22,095 nucleotides of DNA from DASTBU01 sp035711845 (GCA_035711845.1 DASTBU010000025.1:1-22095), one strand, 5' to 3'. Positions 7,757 to 15,302 are shown, counted from the first letter of the stretch. Translations and numbers: made by a program. The notes: generated by a model from the sequence alone, not told the origin.

Positions 7757-8632
7757 GTGACCAACCCGCTGAAGCCCCCGGTCTACATGATGGCCATCGA
7801 CCACCGCTGGCAATGGGCCGACTGGTGCGAGCAGCATCGGATTGATCCGATGCGGATTCGCGAGGTCAAGAAGCTGGCAGCCGACGCGTTCCTGCTCGCC
7901 CGCCGGGACTCCCCGCACGTGCTGGAATCCGGCGCGCTGCTGCTGGACCTGGTCTACGGCGCCGAAGCCTTCGCTCGAGCCCGGGCGGGCGGCGCCACGG
8001 TCGGCAATCCTGCCGAGCGGGCCGGCATGTTTCCCCTGGAGTGGACCGACACCTTCGACAAGGCTCTGCGCGGCGACTTCGTCAAAGTCCTCGTGCGCCA
8101 CAAGGCAGACCTTCCAGTCGAGATTCGCGACAACCAGCTCACGAAACTCTGCGAACTGCAGCAGTGGTGCCGATCCGCGGGCAAGCCGCTCGTCCTCGAA
8201 GTGCTGGTCACCGGCGCAACAGAGGACGGCGCATTCGAAAGAGAAGGCCGGCCGCGCCTGCTCGGTGAATACATCCGCTTCGCGTACGATCGAGATCTCG
8301 TGCCTCAGTACTGGAAGATCGAGGGTGTCCCGGACGCCGCGGCCATGCGTGTCATCGACGAGGCGATCGGGCAGCGCGAGGGGCCACGGCAGTTGATCCT
8401 CGGAAAGGGCGCGGGGCTCGAGACCGTGGGCGTCTGGTTCGAATCAGCCCGCGCCGCCCGAACGGCCGCAGGCTTCGCGATCGGCAGGACCGTCTATTGG
8501 CGGCCGGCCTGCGAGTTCCTGCTCGGCCGGATGGCGGCCGACGATGCGGTGCACGAAATGGCGGCGACCTACCGGGCCGTGATCGATTTGTGGCGTTCGG
8601 CACACGCCCCGGCCCCGACGACAACCTCATGA
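7757..8632 (+). CDS. DUF2090 (IolC C-terminal-domain-like) protein, probable 2-deoxy-5-keto-gluconate-6-phosphate aldolase
   Basis: This cytoplasmic TIM-barrel-type protein corresponds to the domain that many proteobacterial IolC proteins carry fused behind the kinase. In those fusions it is annotated as the aldolase that cleaves 2-deoxy-5-keto-gluconate 6-phosphate. Its 291 residues start with the family signature YMMAIDHRWQW. They contain LVRHKAD with an adjacent acidic segment, LVLEVLVTG, PQYWKIEGV and ILGKGAG, which look like successive barrel strands with lysine candidates for Schiff-base chemistry. They end with GFAIGRTVYWRPA, a typical phosphate-binding-like barrel closure. The GTG at 7757 is chosen because the next in-frame ATG (7787) cuts into the conserved start. 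The stop overlaps the kinase start by 4 nt (8629-8632). Here the two activities are separate genes, with the aldolase first. The aldolase function is inferred from family knowledge. Confidence 0.85.
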   Translation: MTNPLKPPVYMMAIDHRWQWADWCEQHRIDPMRIREVKKLAADAFLLARRDSPHVLESGALLLDLVYGAEAFARARAGGATVGNPAERAGMFPLEWTDTFDKALRGDFVKVLVRHKADLPVEIRDNQLTKLCELQQWCRSAGKPLVLEVLVTGATEDGAFEREGRPRLLGEYIRFAYDRDLVPQYWKIEGVPDAAAMRVIDEAIGQREGPRQLILGKGAGLETVGVWFESARAARTAAGFAIGRTVYWRPACEFLLGRMAADDAVHEMAATYRAVIDLWRSAHAPAPTTTS

Positions 8633-9615
8633 CCCCAGCCGGCCAGCGCCCATATGACGTCCTCTGCATGGGCCGCAGCAGCATCGATCTCTACGCGCAC
8701 GACATCGGCGTCCCGATCACGGAGGTGCGCAGCTTCGACGCATATGTCGGAGGGTGTCCCGCGAACGTCAGCGTCGGCACGCGCCGGCTCGGGCTTCGCT
8801 CGGCGCTCCTGACAGGCGTCGGTACCGATCAGGTCGGCGACTTCCTCCTGCATTTCCTCGATCGGGAGGGTGTCGACACGCAGTTCGTCCCGCGATTTCC
8901 GGATCGACGCACGAGCGCGGTCATCATGGCGATTCAGCCGCCGGATCGGTTTCCGCTGACGTTCTATCGGGACAACTGTGCCGACATCGGCCTGTCGATC
9001 GACGATGTCCGCCGCGCGCCGGTCGGCGGCAGCCGGCTCCTGTTCCTGAGCGGCACCGGGCTGAGCCTCGAGCCGAGCAGGACGGCCACCGTGCTCGCTG
9101 CGGAGGTCGCCCGAAGCGCGGGAACCAGCGTGCTTCTGGATGTGGACTACCGGCCGAGCGTGTGGCCGTCGGCTGACGCGTTTGGCGTCCACATCCGCCA
9201 GCTCGCGGTTTTGTCCGACATGGCGGTCGGCACGCAGGAAGAGCTCGAGGCCGCGACCGGGGAATCGGATCCGGACCGTGCGGTATCGCGCTTCTTCGGC
9301 GGACACCTCGCGCTGGTGATTCTCAAGCGGGGCGCAGATGGATGCCGAATCTATCATCGCGACGGCGGCCGCGGCGATGTCCAACCGTTCCCTGTCGAGG
9401 TGCTCAACGTGCTCGGGGCGGGCGACGCGTTCGCGAGCGGCTTCATCTACGGCCATCTGCGCGGATGGCCCCCTGAGAAGTCCGGGCGCTTCGGCAACGC
9501 CGTCGGCGCCATTGTCGTCACACGTCACGGGTGCGCGAACTTCATGCCCACGCTCGATGAAGTCCGCGAGTTCATGAGGGCCCACGGCGAGGCGGCCGTC
9601 GCTGACTTCTTCTGA
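8629..9615 (+). CDS. iolC: 5-dehydro-2-deoxygluconokinase (PfkB/ribokinase family)
   Basis: This enzyme phosphorylates 2-deoxy-5-keto-gluconate in inositol catabolism. The 328-residue protein is a stand-alone PfkB kinase. It has YDVLCMGRSSIDLYA at the start, the GGCPANVSVGTRRLG sugar-binding segment near residue 40, LLTGVGTDQVG, FYRDNCAD, LLDVDYRPSVW, and the ATP-site/catalytic GAGDAFASGF near residue 262. The PANVSVG and DYRP segments are typical of IolC rather than of ribokinase or fructokinase. The ATG at 8629 overlaps the upstream stop (ATGA). A longer in-frame reading from 8497 would only add sequence that overlaps the aldolase gene. Coupled translation with the aldolase fits their consecutive steps. 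Confidence 0.93.
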   Translation: MTPAGQRPYDVLCMGRSSIDLYAHDIGVPITEVRSFDAYVGGCPANVSVGTRRLGLRSALLTGVGTDQVGDFLLHFLDREGVDTQFVPRFPDRRTSAVIMAIQPPDRFPLTFYRDNCADIGLSIDDVRRAPVGGSRLLFLSGTGLSLEPSRTATVLAAEVARSAGTSVLLDVDYRPSVWPSADAFGVHIRQLAVLSDMAVGTQEELEAATGESDPDRAVSRFFGGHLALVILKRGADGCRIYHRDGGRGDVQPFPVEVLNVLGAGDAFASGFIYGHLRGWPPEKSGRFGNAVGAIVVTRHGCANFMPTLDEVREFMRAHGEAAVADFF

Positions 9616-9874
9616 ATCAGCGATTCACGCTGCGTTGAGATGTGCGCGAGTCCTGGCGCCCAACGGCGCACCGTCCCCCCCGCGTGGCTCGGCGTCACGA
9701 GCACTGGCCACGGCGGCGCACCCACGGCTGCCGCGATGATCGGATGACACGAAGATCACGATGAATTTCTGGGCCGTGGGCCGCGCGGCTCGGCGTCACG
9801 CTCGTCGTATGCCCAACTCGAATTGATCGCGGTGTAATTCGACAACAGGACCTCATTCCGAACGGGAGCGCACG
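9616..9874. other. 259-bp intergenic region with a 20-bp near-exact direct repeat
   Basis: No supported gene lies here. CCGCGTGGCTCGGCGTCACG at 9680-9699 recurs with one mismatch at 9781-9800, 101 bp apart. The first copy also forms a small hairpin, GCTCG (9687-9691) with CGAGC (9698-9702), which might help end the iolC transcript; the second copy does not. A GGGAG ribosome-binding site for the next gene is at 9863-9868. Confidence 0.6.
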
Positions 9875-10777
9875 ATGTCCATCAGGCTGGCCAATGCCCC
9901 CTGCTCGTGGGGCGTGCTCGAATTCGACGCGCACGCGACTGCAATCGAGTACTCGATGGTGCTCGATGAGATCGCGGCCTCGGGGTACACCGGCACCGAG
10001 CTGGGCGACTGGGGGTTCATGCCTGTCGATCCCGCACGCCTTGGCGATGAGGTCGCGCGACGCTCGCTCGCGCTCGTCGGCGCCTTCGTGCCGGTCGCCC
10101 TTTCAGAGGCCGCCGCGCATGGTCCAGGGATCGAAACGGCGGTCCGTACGGCCACGTTGATGCGCGACGCGGGATTCGCGGACGCCTTCATCGTGCTCGC
10201 GGATCAGACGGAAGGCAACGCGGCGCGCATCGGGCGCGCGGGACGCGTCACGCCGGCCGACGGGCTGAGCGCGGCGCAATGGGATGTGGTCGCTCGTGGG
10301 GCAACGGCCATCGCGCTCGCGGTCCGCGAGTCCACAGGGTTGCGGACGGTATTTCATCCGCACTGCGCGTCGTTTGTCGAGACGGCGTCGGAGATCGATG
10401 AGTTGCTGAACCGGACCGACCCCACGCTCCTCGGGCTCTGCATGGACACGGGGCACGTGACGTATGCGGGCGACGATCCGCTCGAGGTGTACGAGCGCCA
10501 CGCCAGCCGCGTCTGGCACGTCCACTTGAAGGACTGTCAACCGGAGGTGGCCCAGGCCGCGCGTCTGCAGCGGATCGACTACTTCGCGGCAGTGCGGTCG
10601 GGCGTGTTCTGCGAGCTCGGTCGAGGCGCGGTCGATTTTCGGCGGTTCGTCGAGGCTCTCAGGCGGCGGCATTATAGAGGTTGGGGTGTCGTCGAACAGG
10701 ACGTGCTGCCGGCTCTGGGCACGCCGCTCGCCAGCGCAACGCGCAACCGCAGCTACCTCCGCACCCTGGGACTCTGA
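9875..10777 (+). CDS. Sugar phosphate isomerase/epimerase-like TIM barrel, probable inosose dehydratase (IolE-like)
   Basis: This cytoplasmic AP-endonuclease-2 superfamily TIM barrel probably dehydrates scyllo-inosose in inositol catabolism. The ATG at 9875 has GGGAG 7 nt upstream. The 300-residue protein begins with LANAPCSWGVLEF, equivalent to the IolE-type opening strand, then GYTGTELGDWGFMP. Probable metal or substrate ligands are in FHPHCASFVET (161-170), CMDTGHVTYAG (D191, H194), HVHLKD (215-220) and FCELGRGAVDF (E247). Length and order match IolE/IolH-type members. It follows iolC on the same strand after 259 bp, so it may have its own promoter. An isomerase or epimerase of inososes (IolI-like) is the main alternative. 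Confidence 0.85.
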   Translation: MSIRLANAPCSWGVLEFDAHATAIEYSMVLDEIAASGYTGTELGDWGFMPVDPARLGDEVARRSLALVGAFVPVALSEAAAHGPGIETAVRTATLMRDAGFADAFIVLADQTEGNAARIGRAGRVTPADGLSAAQWDVVARGATAIALAVRESTGLRTVFHPHCASFVETASEIDELLNRTDPTLLGLCMDTGHVTYAGDDPLEVYERHASRVWHVHLKDCQPEVAQAARLQRIDYFAAVRSGVFCELGRGAVDFRRFVEALRRRHYRGWGVVEQDVLPALGTPLASATRNRSYLRTLGL

Positions 10778-10883
10778 CTCGCCGTTCGCGCCCGTGACAT
10801 TTTTGTGCGGCAATCCGACACAATTCTGTTATCCTGAAGTCCCCACAACTCAGCTCCCCGCCTGACACGCCCCAGGGGGTGCC

Positions 10884-11150
10884 TTGTCGATCGCACTTCG
10901 GTTCAGGAGTGTTCCAGCCGCGCTGCAGCCTCGCTTTCAGGAGATTCTCGAAGACGCTCTGGATGGAAACTGGACGGCGACGCTGTCGCAGTCGCATCTC
11001 GACGGCCAGTGGCATTTGCAGCTGGACGGCGACCGCGGGAGTTACCGGATCGTGCTGCCCGCGCTGCGGGAGGTGCGAGTGAGGGGGCTGCATCACCTCC
11101 TGCGGGAACTGGTCGAACCGGACGGTCGCTCGGCCGGGCCCCAACGATAG
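10884..11150 (+). CDS. Small hypothetical protein
   Basis: I do not recognise this 88-residue product. It would start at a TTG (10884) preceded by AGGGGG. The predicted protein alternates amphipathic helix (FQEILEDALDG) and beta strands (WHLQLDGDRGSYRIVLP) and ends with a basic helix. This mix looks more like a real globular domain than random translation, but the rare start codon and short length leave doubt. Another small ORF follows after 31 nt on the same strand, so the two may be co-transcribed. The nearest upstream gene ends at 10777, and the 106-bp gap has AT-rich TTATCC near 10829 that might be a -10 box. Confidence 0.45.
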   Translation: MSIALRFRSVPAALQPRFQEILEDALDGNWTATLSQSHLDGQWHLQLDGDRGSYRIVLPALREVRVRGLHHLLRELVEPDGRSAGPQR

Positions 11151-11181
11151 GTGCTGCCATGACGTGCCGGAGGGACTTCAG

Positions 11182-11493
11182 ATGAATTTCGGTCGCCTGC
11201 AGATTGCCACGCTGTGGCGGCTGTCGAAATCAGACGTTTCGTGCGACGCGCTCGTGGTGGACGGCGAGAGGGCGTTGCGGCTGATCGTGATCGAGGGTGG
11301 ACGGATCGTCCAGTGGGAACGCTTTCCCACCGCGGCGAGCCTGCGGCGGCGTGCCGTGGCGATCCTGAAGCAGCGCCGTCGCAAAGGTTGGAGGGTCGCA
11401 GACGAGGGGCGAAGCATCAGGCCTCGGCGCGACGACGATACCGCCGGCGACCCATCACTGCCGGCGGCACGAGGACCAGCGTCCGGAACGTGA
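11182..11493 (+). CDS. Small hypothetical protein
   Basis: I do not recognise this 103-residue product. The ATG at 11182 has a strong GGAGGG 6 nt upstream, better than the in-frame GTG at 11164. The first 70 residues look folded (CDALVVDGERALRLIVIEGG, then a basic helix rich in arginine). The last 30 or so are low-complexity and charged and may be a run-on tail. It lies 31 nt after another small ORF and converges on the NrfD-type gene, whose stop is at 11584. Confidence 0.45.
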   Translation: MNFGRLQIATLWRLSKSDVSCDALVVDGERALRLIVIEGGRIVQWERFPTAASLRRRAVAILKQRRRKGWRVADEGRSIRPRRDDDTAGDPSLPAARGPASGT

Positions 11494-11583
11494 GCCACGG
11501 CAGTACGCGGACAACGAAGAGCGCGACCCCTTTCGGCGATCGGCATGGGCAGGCCTGGCGCCTGCCGAGCGATGACGGACATC

Positions 11584-12765
11584 TCAGTGACGCGCCAGTG
11601 CTTCCCCCCTCTGGCCGCCCGGTCCCCAGGGTGGGAGCAGCCGGACCAGCACCCACAGGATGGCAAGCGGCAGCAGGATCAGTAGCAACGCGGGCAGCAG
11701 ACCCTCCCGGGTAGCGAAGCCCATCTTGTAAGTGGTGTAGCCGAGGAAGCTCTTCGAGAAGAGCTGGCCGCCAATCACGACGTTCCACCGCATCGCGAAG
11801 ATGCCGATCAGCGTGAGCACGCCCGATGCGAGGTACATCCGTGTTCGGACACGATCGGTCAGCCTCGCGAGCTGGGTGACCGCAAGAAGCGCGATCGGCA
11901 GCAGCGTTCCGAGGACAATCTGCAGGACGATGTGGGACGTGTACAGGCGCGTCTTCACCATGAAATCGAGCGTCCTGAACGATTCGTCCGCTTCGTAGAC
12001 GCGATGGATGAGATCCAGCATCTCCAGGGAGAAATCGATCAGGAACGCGTAGAAGAGGTATCGCGCGACCGTATCGACGCAGCGCATGTCGATCGGCACG
12101 CGACGGAGCCACGACACGACGACGTACAGGACCAGCACGAGCGCGATCCCGGACACGATCGCCGAGAAGAGGAAGACGATCGGCATCATCGGCGTCGACC
12201 ACCAGGGATTCGCCTTGATCGATCCGAAGATGAAGCCGACGTAGCCGTGCAGCAGGAACGCCGACGGGATCCCGATGATCGTGACGATCCGGCCGACGCG
12301 ATCGTCCACCTTCAACGCCGCGGGGCTGATGTTGTCGGATCCCAGGGTCAGCACCGAGTACATGACACGCTTGACGCCGGTGCTCGCCCGCCGCGCAAGG
12401 ACCAGGTCCCTTCGATAGTCCAGCCAGATCTCGACCACGAGCACGACCATCAAGTACCAGAGGTAGACGAACCCGAACATGGCCATCGCGGAGGTGGGGT
12501 GCGGCGTCAGATACATCTCGAACGACCGCTCGGGGCGACCGAGGTGAAGCTGGAGCGGCAGCGGCGCCACCAGGAGGAACGCGAGGGCCGTCAGCAACGC
12601 GAGCCGGTACGTGGGCTTCACAGCCTCGACGTTGAAGACGCGCTCGAGCGACGCCAGGATGAACGCGCCCGCCACGAGGCCGGTGATGAACGGATAGAGG
12701 ACGATGAGGACGCTCCACTGGAGCTCCATCTCGTTCGGATACATGAATCCGTCGACGCCTGGCAT
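11584..12765 (-). CDS. NrfD/PsrC-family polytopic membrane protein (quinone-interacting subunit)
   Basis: This integral membrane subunit should exchange electrons between the quinone pool and the adjacent iron-sulfur protein. The ATG at 12765 is preceded by GAGGAGA 6 nt upstream. The 393 residues contain roughly nine or ten hydrophobic helices. The first loop and helix (YPFITGLVAGAFILASL) and the LHLGRPER-type segment near residue 75 are typical of the NrfD/PsrC/DmsC-like family. The C-terminal part ends with a helix followed by a charged tail. It is the last gene of a three-gene minus-strand module with the ferredoxin and the tetraheme cytochrome. The 58-bp spacer before it contains a heptamer array. 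Whether it oxidises or reduces quinol cannot be read from the sequence. Confidence 0.9.
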   Translation of the reverse strand: MPGVDGFMYPNEMELQWSVLIVLYPFITGLVAGAFILASLERVFNVEAVKPTYRLALLTALAFLLVAPLPLQLHLGRPERSFEMYLTPHPTSAMAMFGFVYLWYLMVVLVVEIWLDYRRDLVLARRASTGVKRVMYSVLTLGSDNISPAALKVDDRVGRIVTIIGIPSAFLLHGYVGFIFGSIKANPWWSTPMMPIVFLFSAIVSGIALVLVLYVVVSWLRRVPIDMRCVDTVARYLFYAFLIDFSLEMLDLIHRVYEADESFRTLDFMVKTRLYTSHIVLQIVLGTLLPIALLAVTQLARLTDRVRTRMYLASGVLTLIGIFAMRWNVVIGGQLFSKSFLGYTTYKMGFATREGLLPALLLILLPLAILWVLVRLLPPWGPGGQRGEALARH

Positions 12766-12794
12766 CGTGGTCTCCTCTTACCGTGCTTCACTCA

Positions 12795-12822
12795 CCGCCG
12801 CCCGCCTTCCGCGGTCCGTCGC
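12795..12822 (-). repeat. Heptamer array of four CCGCSGT-type units between two redox genes
   Basis: On the plus strand four 7-bp units follow each other: CCGCCGC, CCGCCTT, CCGCGGT and CCGTCGC. They end 1 nt from the TGA (12824-12826) of the minus-strand ferredoxin gene, so the array forms the start of its 3' spacer. The same unit type occurs at 4214-4241. Confidence 0.6.
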
Positions 12823-12823
12823 C

Positions 12824-13585
12824 TCAGCGCACGGCGCCGTCCAGCCCCGCGTAGTACAGCTTCGGCCGCGTCGCCATCTGGGGCTTGAGCACCTGCACCT
12901 TGTTGGCACGCAGGAACTCGTGCACCGGATCGTTCGGGTTCTTCAGATCCGCCAGCTGCCTCGCCCCGGTGGGACAAACCTCCACGCACGCTGTCGTCAG
13001 CCCCTTCGTGATGCGGTGATAGCACAGCGTGCACTTGTCCGCGGTGTGCGTGCGCGGATCGAGGAATCGGCACCCGTACGGACACGCCTGGATGCAGTAC
13101 CGGCACCCGATGCAGTAGTCCTTGTCGACGAGCACGACGCCCTCTGGGGACTCGAACGTCGCGCCGACTGGACAGACCTGGACGCACGGCGAGTTCTCGC
13201 AGTGATTGCACAGCTTCGGCACGAAGAACGTCTTGCCGGTGCCGTCGGGATACCGCTCCGAGAACCCGTCGGCGCCGCCGTTGGGCGAATCCACGATCGG
13301 GTGCTCCATGTCGGAGGGCTCGATGTGATACCGCTCCACCCACGTCCTGAAGTAGTGGGGTTCGTCAGGCACGTTGTTCTCGGCCTTGCACGCCCTTACG
13401 CAATTGCCGCAGCCAATGCACTTGTCGATCTCGATCGTCATCGCCCACCAGTGCTCGGTGGTCTTCCAGGTGCCGGCCGCCTCGGGCGTGCCCGCAAGCA
13501 CGTGCTCGAGCGCGCCAGCCGCGGCTGCCGTCATCACCAGCAGCCGGCCGCCCACAATCAGGAAGTCTCGTCGGCTCGTGTCCAT
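12824..13585 (-). CDS. Tat-exported 4x[4Fe-4S] ferredoxin-type subunit (NrfC/DmsB/TtrB-like)
   Basis: This periplasm-facing electron-transfer protein should pass electrons between the tetraheme cytochrome and the NrfD-type membrane subunit. The ATG at 13585 opens a twin-arginine signal (SRRDFL at 4-9, then a hydrophobic stretch). Four cysteine clusters are visible in the 253-residue protein: C56/59/62/66, C126/129/134/138, C158/161/164/168 and C185/188/200/204. This is the pattern of the DmsB/NrfC family. The gene starts 7 nt after the cytochrome stop and has AAGGG before its ATG, so the two are one transcript. No molybdopterin or other catalytic subunit is adjacent, which leaves the terminal donor or acceptor unknown. 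Confidence 0.93.
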   Translation of the reverse strand: MDTSRRDFLIVGGRLLVMTAAAAGALEHVLAGTPEAAGTWKTTEHWWAMTIEIDKCIGCGNCVRACKAENNVPDEPHYFRTWVERYHIEPSDMEHPIVDSPNGGADGFSERYPDGTGKTFFVPKLCNHCENSPCVQVCPVGATFESPEGVVLVDKDYCIGCRYCIQACPYGCRFLDPRTHTADKCTLCYHRITKGLTTACVEVCPTGARQLADLKNPNDPVHEFLRANKVQVLKPQMATRPKLYYAGLDGAVR

Positions 13586-13592
13586 AGTGCCC

Positions 13593-14054
13593 TTACTGAA
13601 GGCGCGGGTCGTGCGGCTGGTGACACGTGACGCACTTCTCGTCCCCCGCGTGATCCTGTACCGCGACGGTCCGATACCAGCGCGGCTTGCCCGTGTTGGC
13701 CGCATGACAGCGCGCGCAGATCTCTCGTCCATCGGGACGAACGGGCTTGTGCTCATCCGGGGCGTCGACATGACGGGCCGACGGCCCGTGGCATCCTTCG
13801 CAGGCGACCTTCGCGTGGCCTGAATCCGCTCGCATGGTCACCACGTCCTCGTGGCAGTCCGCGCAGGCTGCCTGTCCCGCATACGCAACAGGCTTCGCCC
13901 GTCCATCGTCGAGAGCGCCGGCGCGATAGTGTCCGTACACGCCGAAATCATCCGGCACGAGCGTCGCGCGGACCAGTACGAACACGAGCGCGCCGGCCGC
14001 GAAGAGGCCAGCCAGCCTCAACAGGTGCTCGATATCCTTGAAGCGTGTCTTCAC
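13593..14054 (-). CDS. Membrane-anchored tetraheme cytochrome c
   Basis: This small multiheme electron carrier is held in the inner membrane by an N-terminal helix (about 11-33, LLRLAGLFAAGALVFVLVR) with its heme domain in the periplasm. Four CxxCH sites are present: C64-H68, C85-H89, C113-H117 and C141-H145. Extra histidines (H42, H80, H95, H102, H135, H148) could be distal ligands. The start is a GTG at 14054 with GAGGG upstream; no in-frame ATG exists before the heme domain. It is the first gene of the module with the Fe-S protein and NrfD subunit, resembling the carrier arm of nrfBCD-like or other quinone-linked respiratory systems. The exact pathway is not shown. Confidence 0.9.
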   Translation of the reverse strand: MKTRFKDIEHLLRLAGLFAAGALVFVLVRATLVPDDFGVYGHYRAGALDDGRAKPVAYAGQAACADCHEDVVTMRADSGHAKVACEGCHGPSARHVDAPDEHKPVRPDGREICARCHAANTGKPRWYRTVAVQDHAGDEKCVTCHQPHDPRLQ

Positions 14055-14258
14055 GGTTCGCCCTCGCTCCGCCGCTCACGGGACCGGCTCACCACGCCCC
14101 TCGTCCAGCCCACGTGCCCGCGTGGAACGCCGAACCGGTCTGATGTCGTGGATTCTTATTGGAGTGGCGCTGTGCAATTGCTACGCCCGTCCCGCTCCAC
14201 CCCGCAAACGACAGCCGGGACTGGAGATGCGGGCGCTGGCCGGGCAGTTGCGGGGGGT

Positions 14259-14289
14259 TGCGCCGGAAAACCGCCGGGGAACCGGCGCA
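14259..14289 (-). terminator. Hairpin just after the small gene at 14290
   Basis: The arms TGCGCCGG (14259-14266) and CCGGCGCA (14282-14289) pair perfectly around a 15-nt loop and begin immediately after the TGA of the minus-strand gene. There is no T-run. The remaining 204 bp down to the cytochrome start (14055-14258) hold no gene I can support and presumably contain that gene's promoter. Confidence 0.45.
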
Positions 14290-14553
14290 TCAGCTGCCGG
14301 GTTCCCGACGGGACGGATCGCCGCGCTGGAACATGGTCAGTTCCCAGCGATCGGCAGCCTGGTCGTGGCGAAGAAGGTAGATGTCGCCGGCGGCGTCGGC
14401 AGTCTTGAAGTACCGATGTTCCGGGGCCAGCCACTGATCGAGGAGGGTGACCAGTTCGATCCGACGGCCGTGAAGCAGGATGGCGCGCGGGGTCTGCTCC
14501 CCGCGGTAGCCGGCATGGCACTCGACGTGAACGGTGAGCGGTTCGTCCTCCAC
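14290..14553 (-). CDS. Small hypothetical protein downstream of the J-domain gene
   Basis: I do not recognise a named family. The preferred start is the GTG at 14553 (87 residues), because GGAGG lies 5 nt before it; a GTG at 14577 would add eight residues. The product has a compact pattern: TVHVECHAGYRGEQTPRAILLHGRRIELVTLLDQWLAPEHRYF in short stretches of strand and helix, then a second half with GDIYLLRHD and DRWELTMF. It looks like a small beta-rich domain. The segment around RRIELVTLLDQW and YLLRHD, with D/W/E/L at the end, is the most conserved-looking part. It follows the J-domain gene with a 47-nt gap on the same strand. The ribosome-binding site lies inside a palindrome (14557-14571). 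Confidence 0.55.
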   Translation of the reverse strand: MEDEPLTVHVECHAGYRGEQTPRAILLHGRRIELVTLLDQWLAPEHRYFKTADAAGDIYLLRHDQAADRWELTMFQRGDPSRREPGS

Positions 14554-14556
14554 GCT

Positions 14557-14571
14557 GCCCTCCAGGAGGGC
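14557..14571 (-). promoter_or_regulatory. Hairpin covering the ribosome-binding site of the gene at 14553
   Basis: GCCCTC and GAGGGC pair as a 6-bp stem around a 3-nt loop and enclose the GGAGG that would start translation at 14553. In the longer reading frame the same bases code for residues, so the palindrome may be incidental. Confidence 0.3.
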
Positions 14572-14600
14572 CTCCACCGACTGCCGAACTGTGCGGCTTC

Positions 14601-15161
14601 TTATTTCGCCTCGGGCGCCGCCTTGAGACGACGACGCTGCAGGTTGGCGCGGTAGTTCTGCTCCAGGTGCTCCACGCCGTCGGCGGTAATCTGCAGTCGC
14701 GAGTTGTCGTCCTTGGTCACCCACTTCTTCTGTCCGAGATACCAGATGGTGAACTCCAGCTGCTCGCGCGGCCGCCCAATCAGGGCCTCGAGGTCGCCGG
14801 AGAACATCGCGGCCGACGACGGGTCCAGCCTGCGGCGAGTGTAGAGCGCCTCGAGCACGGTCAGCCGAACCATCTGTTCCAGCTCGAAATCGTTCTCGGA
14901 GTGGTCCCCCGTGGAGACCAGACGCCAGCGATCCTTCGTTCGCTGGTGGTGGACGATGTCGTAGCGTGCACGCTGTTCGGGGTCGCTGAGCACCGAGTAC
15001 GCGTCGTGGATCGTCCGGAAACGGCCCTCGTTGCCGGTCTCCTTGTTGTCGGGATGAAAGCGCTGCGCGAGGAACCGGTACACGCGGTGAATCGTGTCCG
15101 GATCGGCGTTCGAGCTGATCTGGAGCAGCTCGTAGTAGTCAGTAGGGGTCTCGTCAGCCAT
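14601..15161 (-). CDS. J-domain protein with winged-helix-like C-terminal half
   Basis: This is a cytoplasmic co-chaperone-type protein that should stimulate an Hsp70 partner. The ATG at 15161 is chosen over a GTG at 15179, since MADETPTDYYELL is the usual J-domain opening; neither has a clear ribosome-binding site. In the 186 residues, about 8-70 are the J domain (DYYELLQIS, then RFHPDNK with HPD at 36-38, and AYSVLSDPEQRARYD). There is no glycine-rich or zinc-finger region. Residues from about 85 form another domain whose predicted helices and EALIGRPREQLEFTIWYLGQKKWV segment resemble a winged helix used for DNA or protein contacts. The downstream gene at 14553 probably belongs to the same transcript. 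Confidence 0.85.
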   Translation of the reverse strand: MADETPTDYYELLQISSNADPDTIHRVYRFLAQRFHPDNKETGNEGRFRTIHDAYSVLSDPEQRARYDIVHHQRTKDRWRLVSTGDHSENDFELEQMVRLTVLEALYTRRRLDPSSAAMFSGDLEALIGRPREQLEFTIWYLGQKKWVTKDDNSRLQITADGVEHLEQNYRANLQRRRLKAAPEAK

Positions 15162-15302
15162 GTCGTATCGAGATGCCACCCGTATCGGTCCGAGGACGGC
15201 TGTTCAATAGCTGGCCGAGACATTTTCCGGATTGTGAAGTGTAGCGGGCACGGGAGACCCGGAGCACGACAGGTGGCCCTTCCGGCTCGGTTCACGGCTT
15301 CC

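Noticed and set aside
8497..8628. Longer N-terminus for the IolC kinase
   Set aside because: It would overlap 132 bases of the aldolase-like gene and adds arginine-rich sequence absent from kinases; the ATGA overlap at 8629 is the normal arrangement.
11417..12718. A 433-codon minus-strand frame overlapping the NrfD-type gene, ending in a hydrophobic VLPWLTFRTLVLVPP stretch
   Set aside because: Most of it is the NrfD gene read in another frame. The hydrophobic tail looked protein-like, but there is no usable start codon near it, so I treat it as chance.
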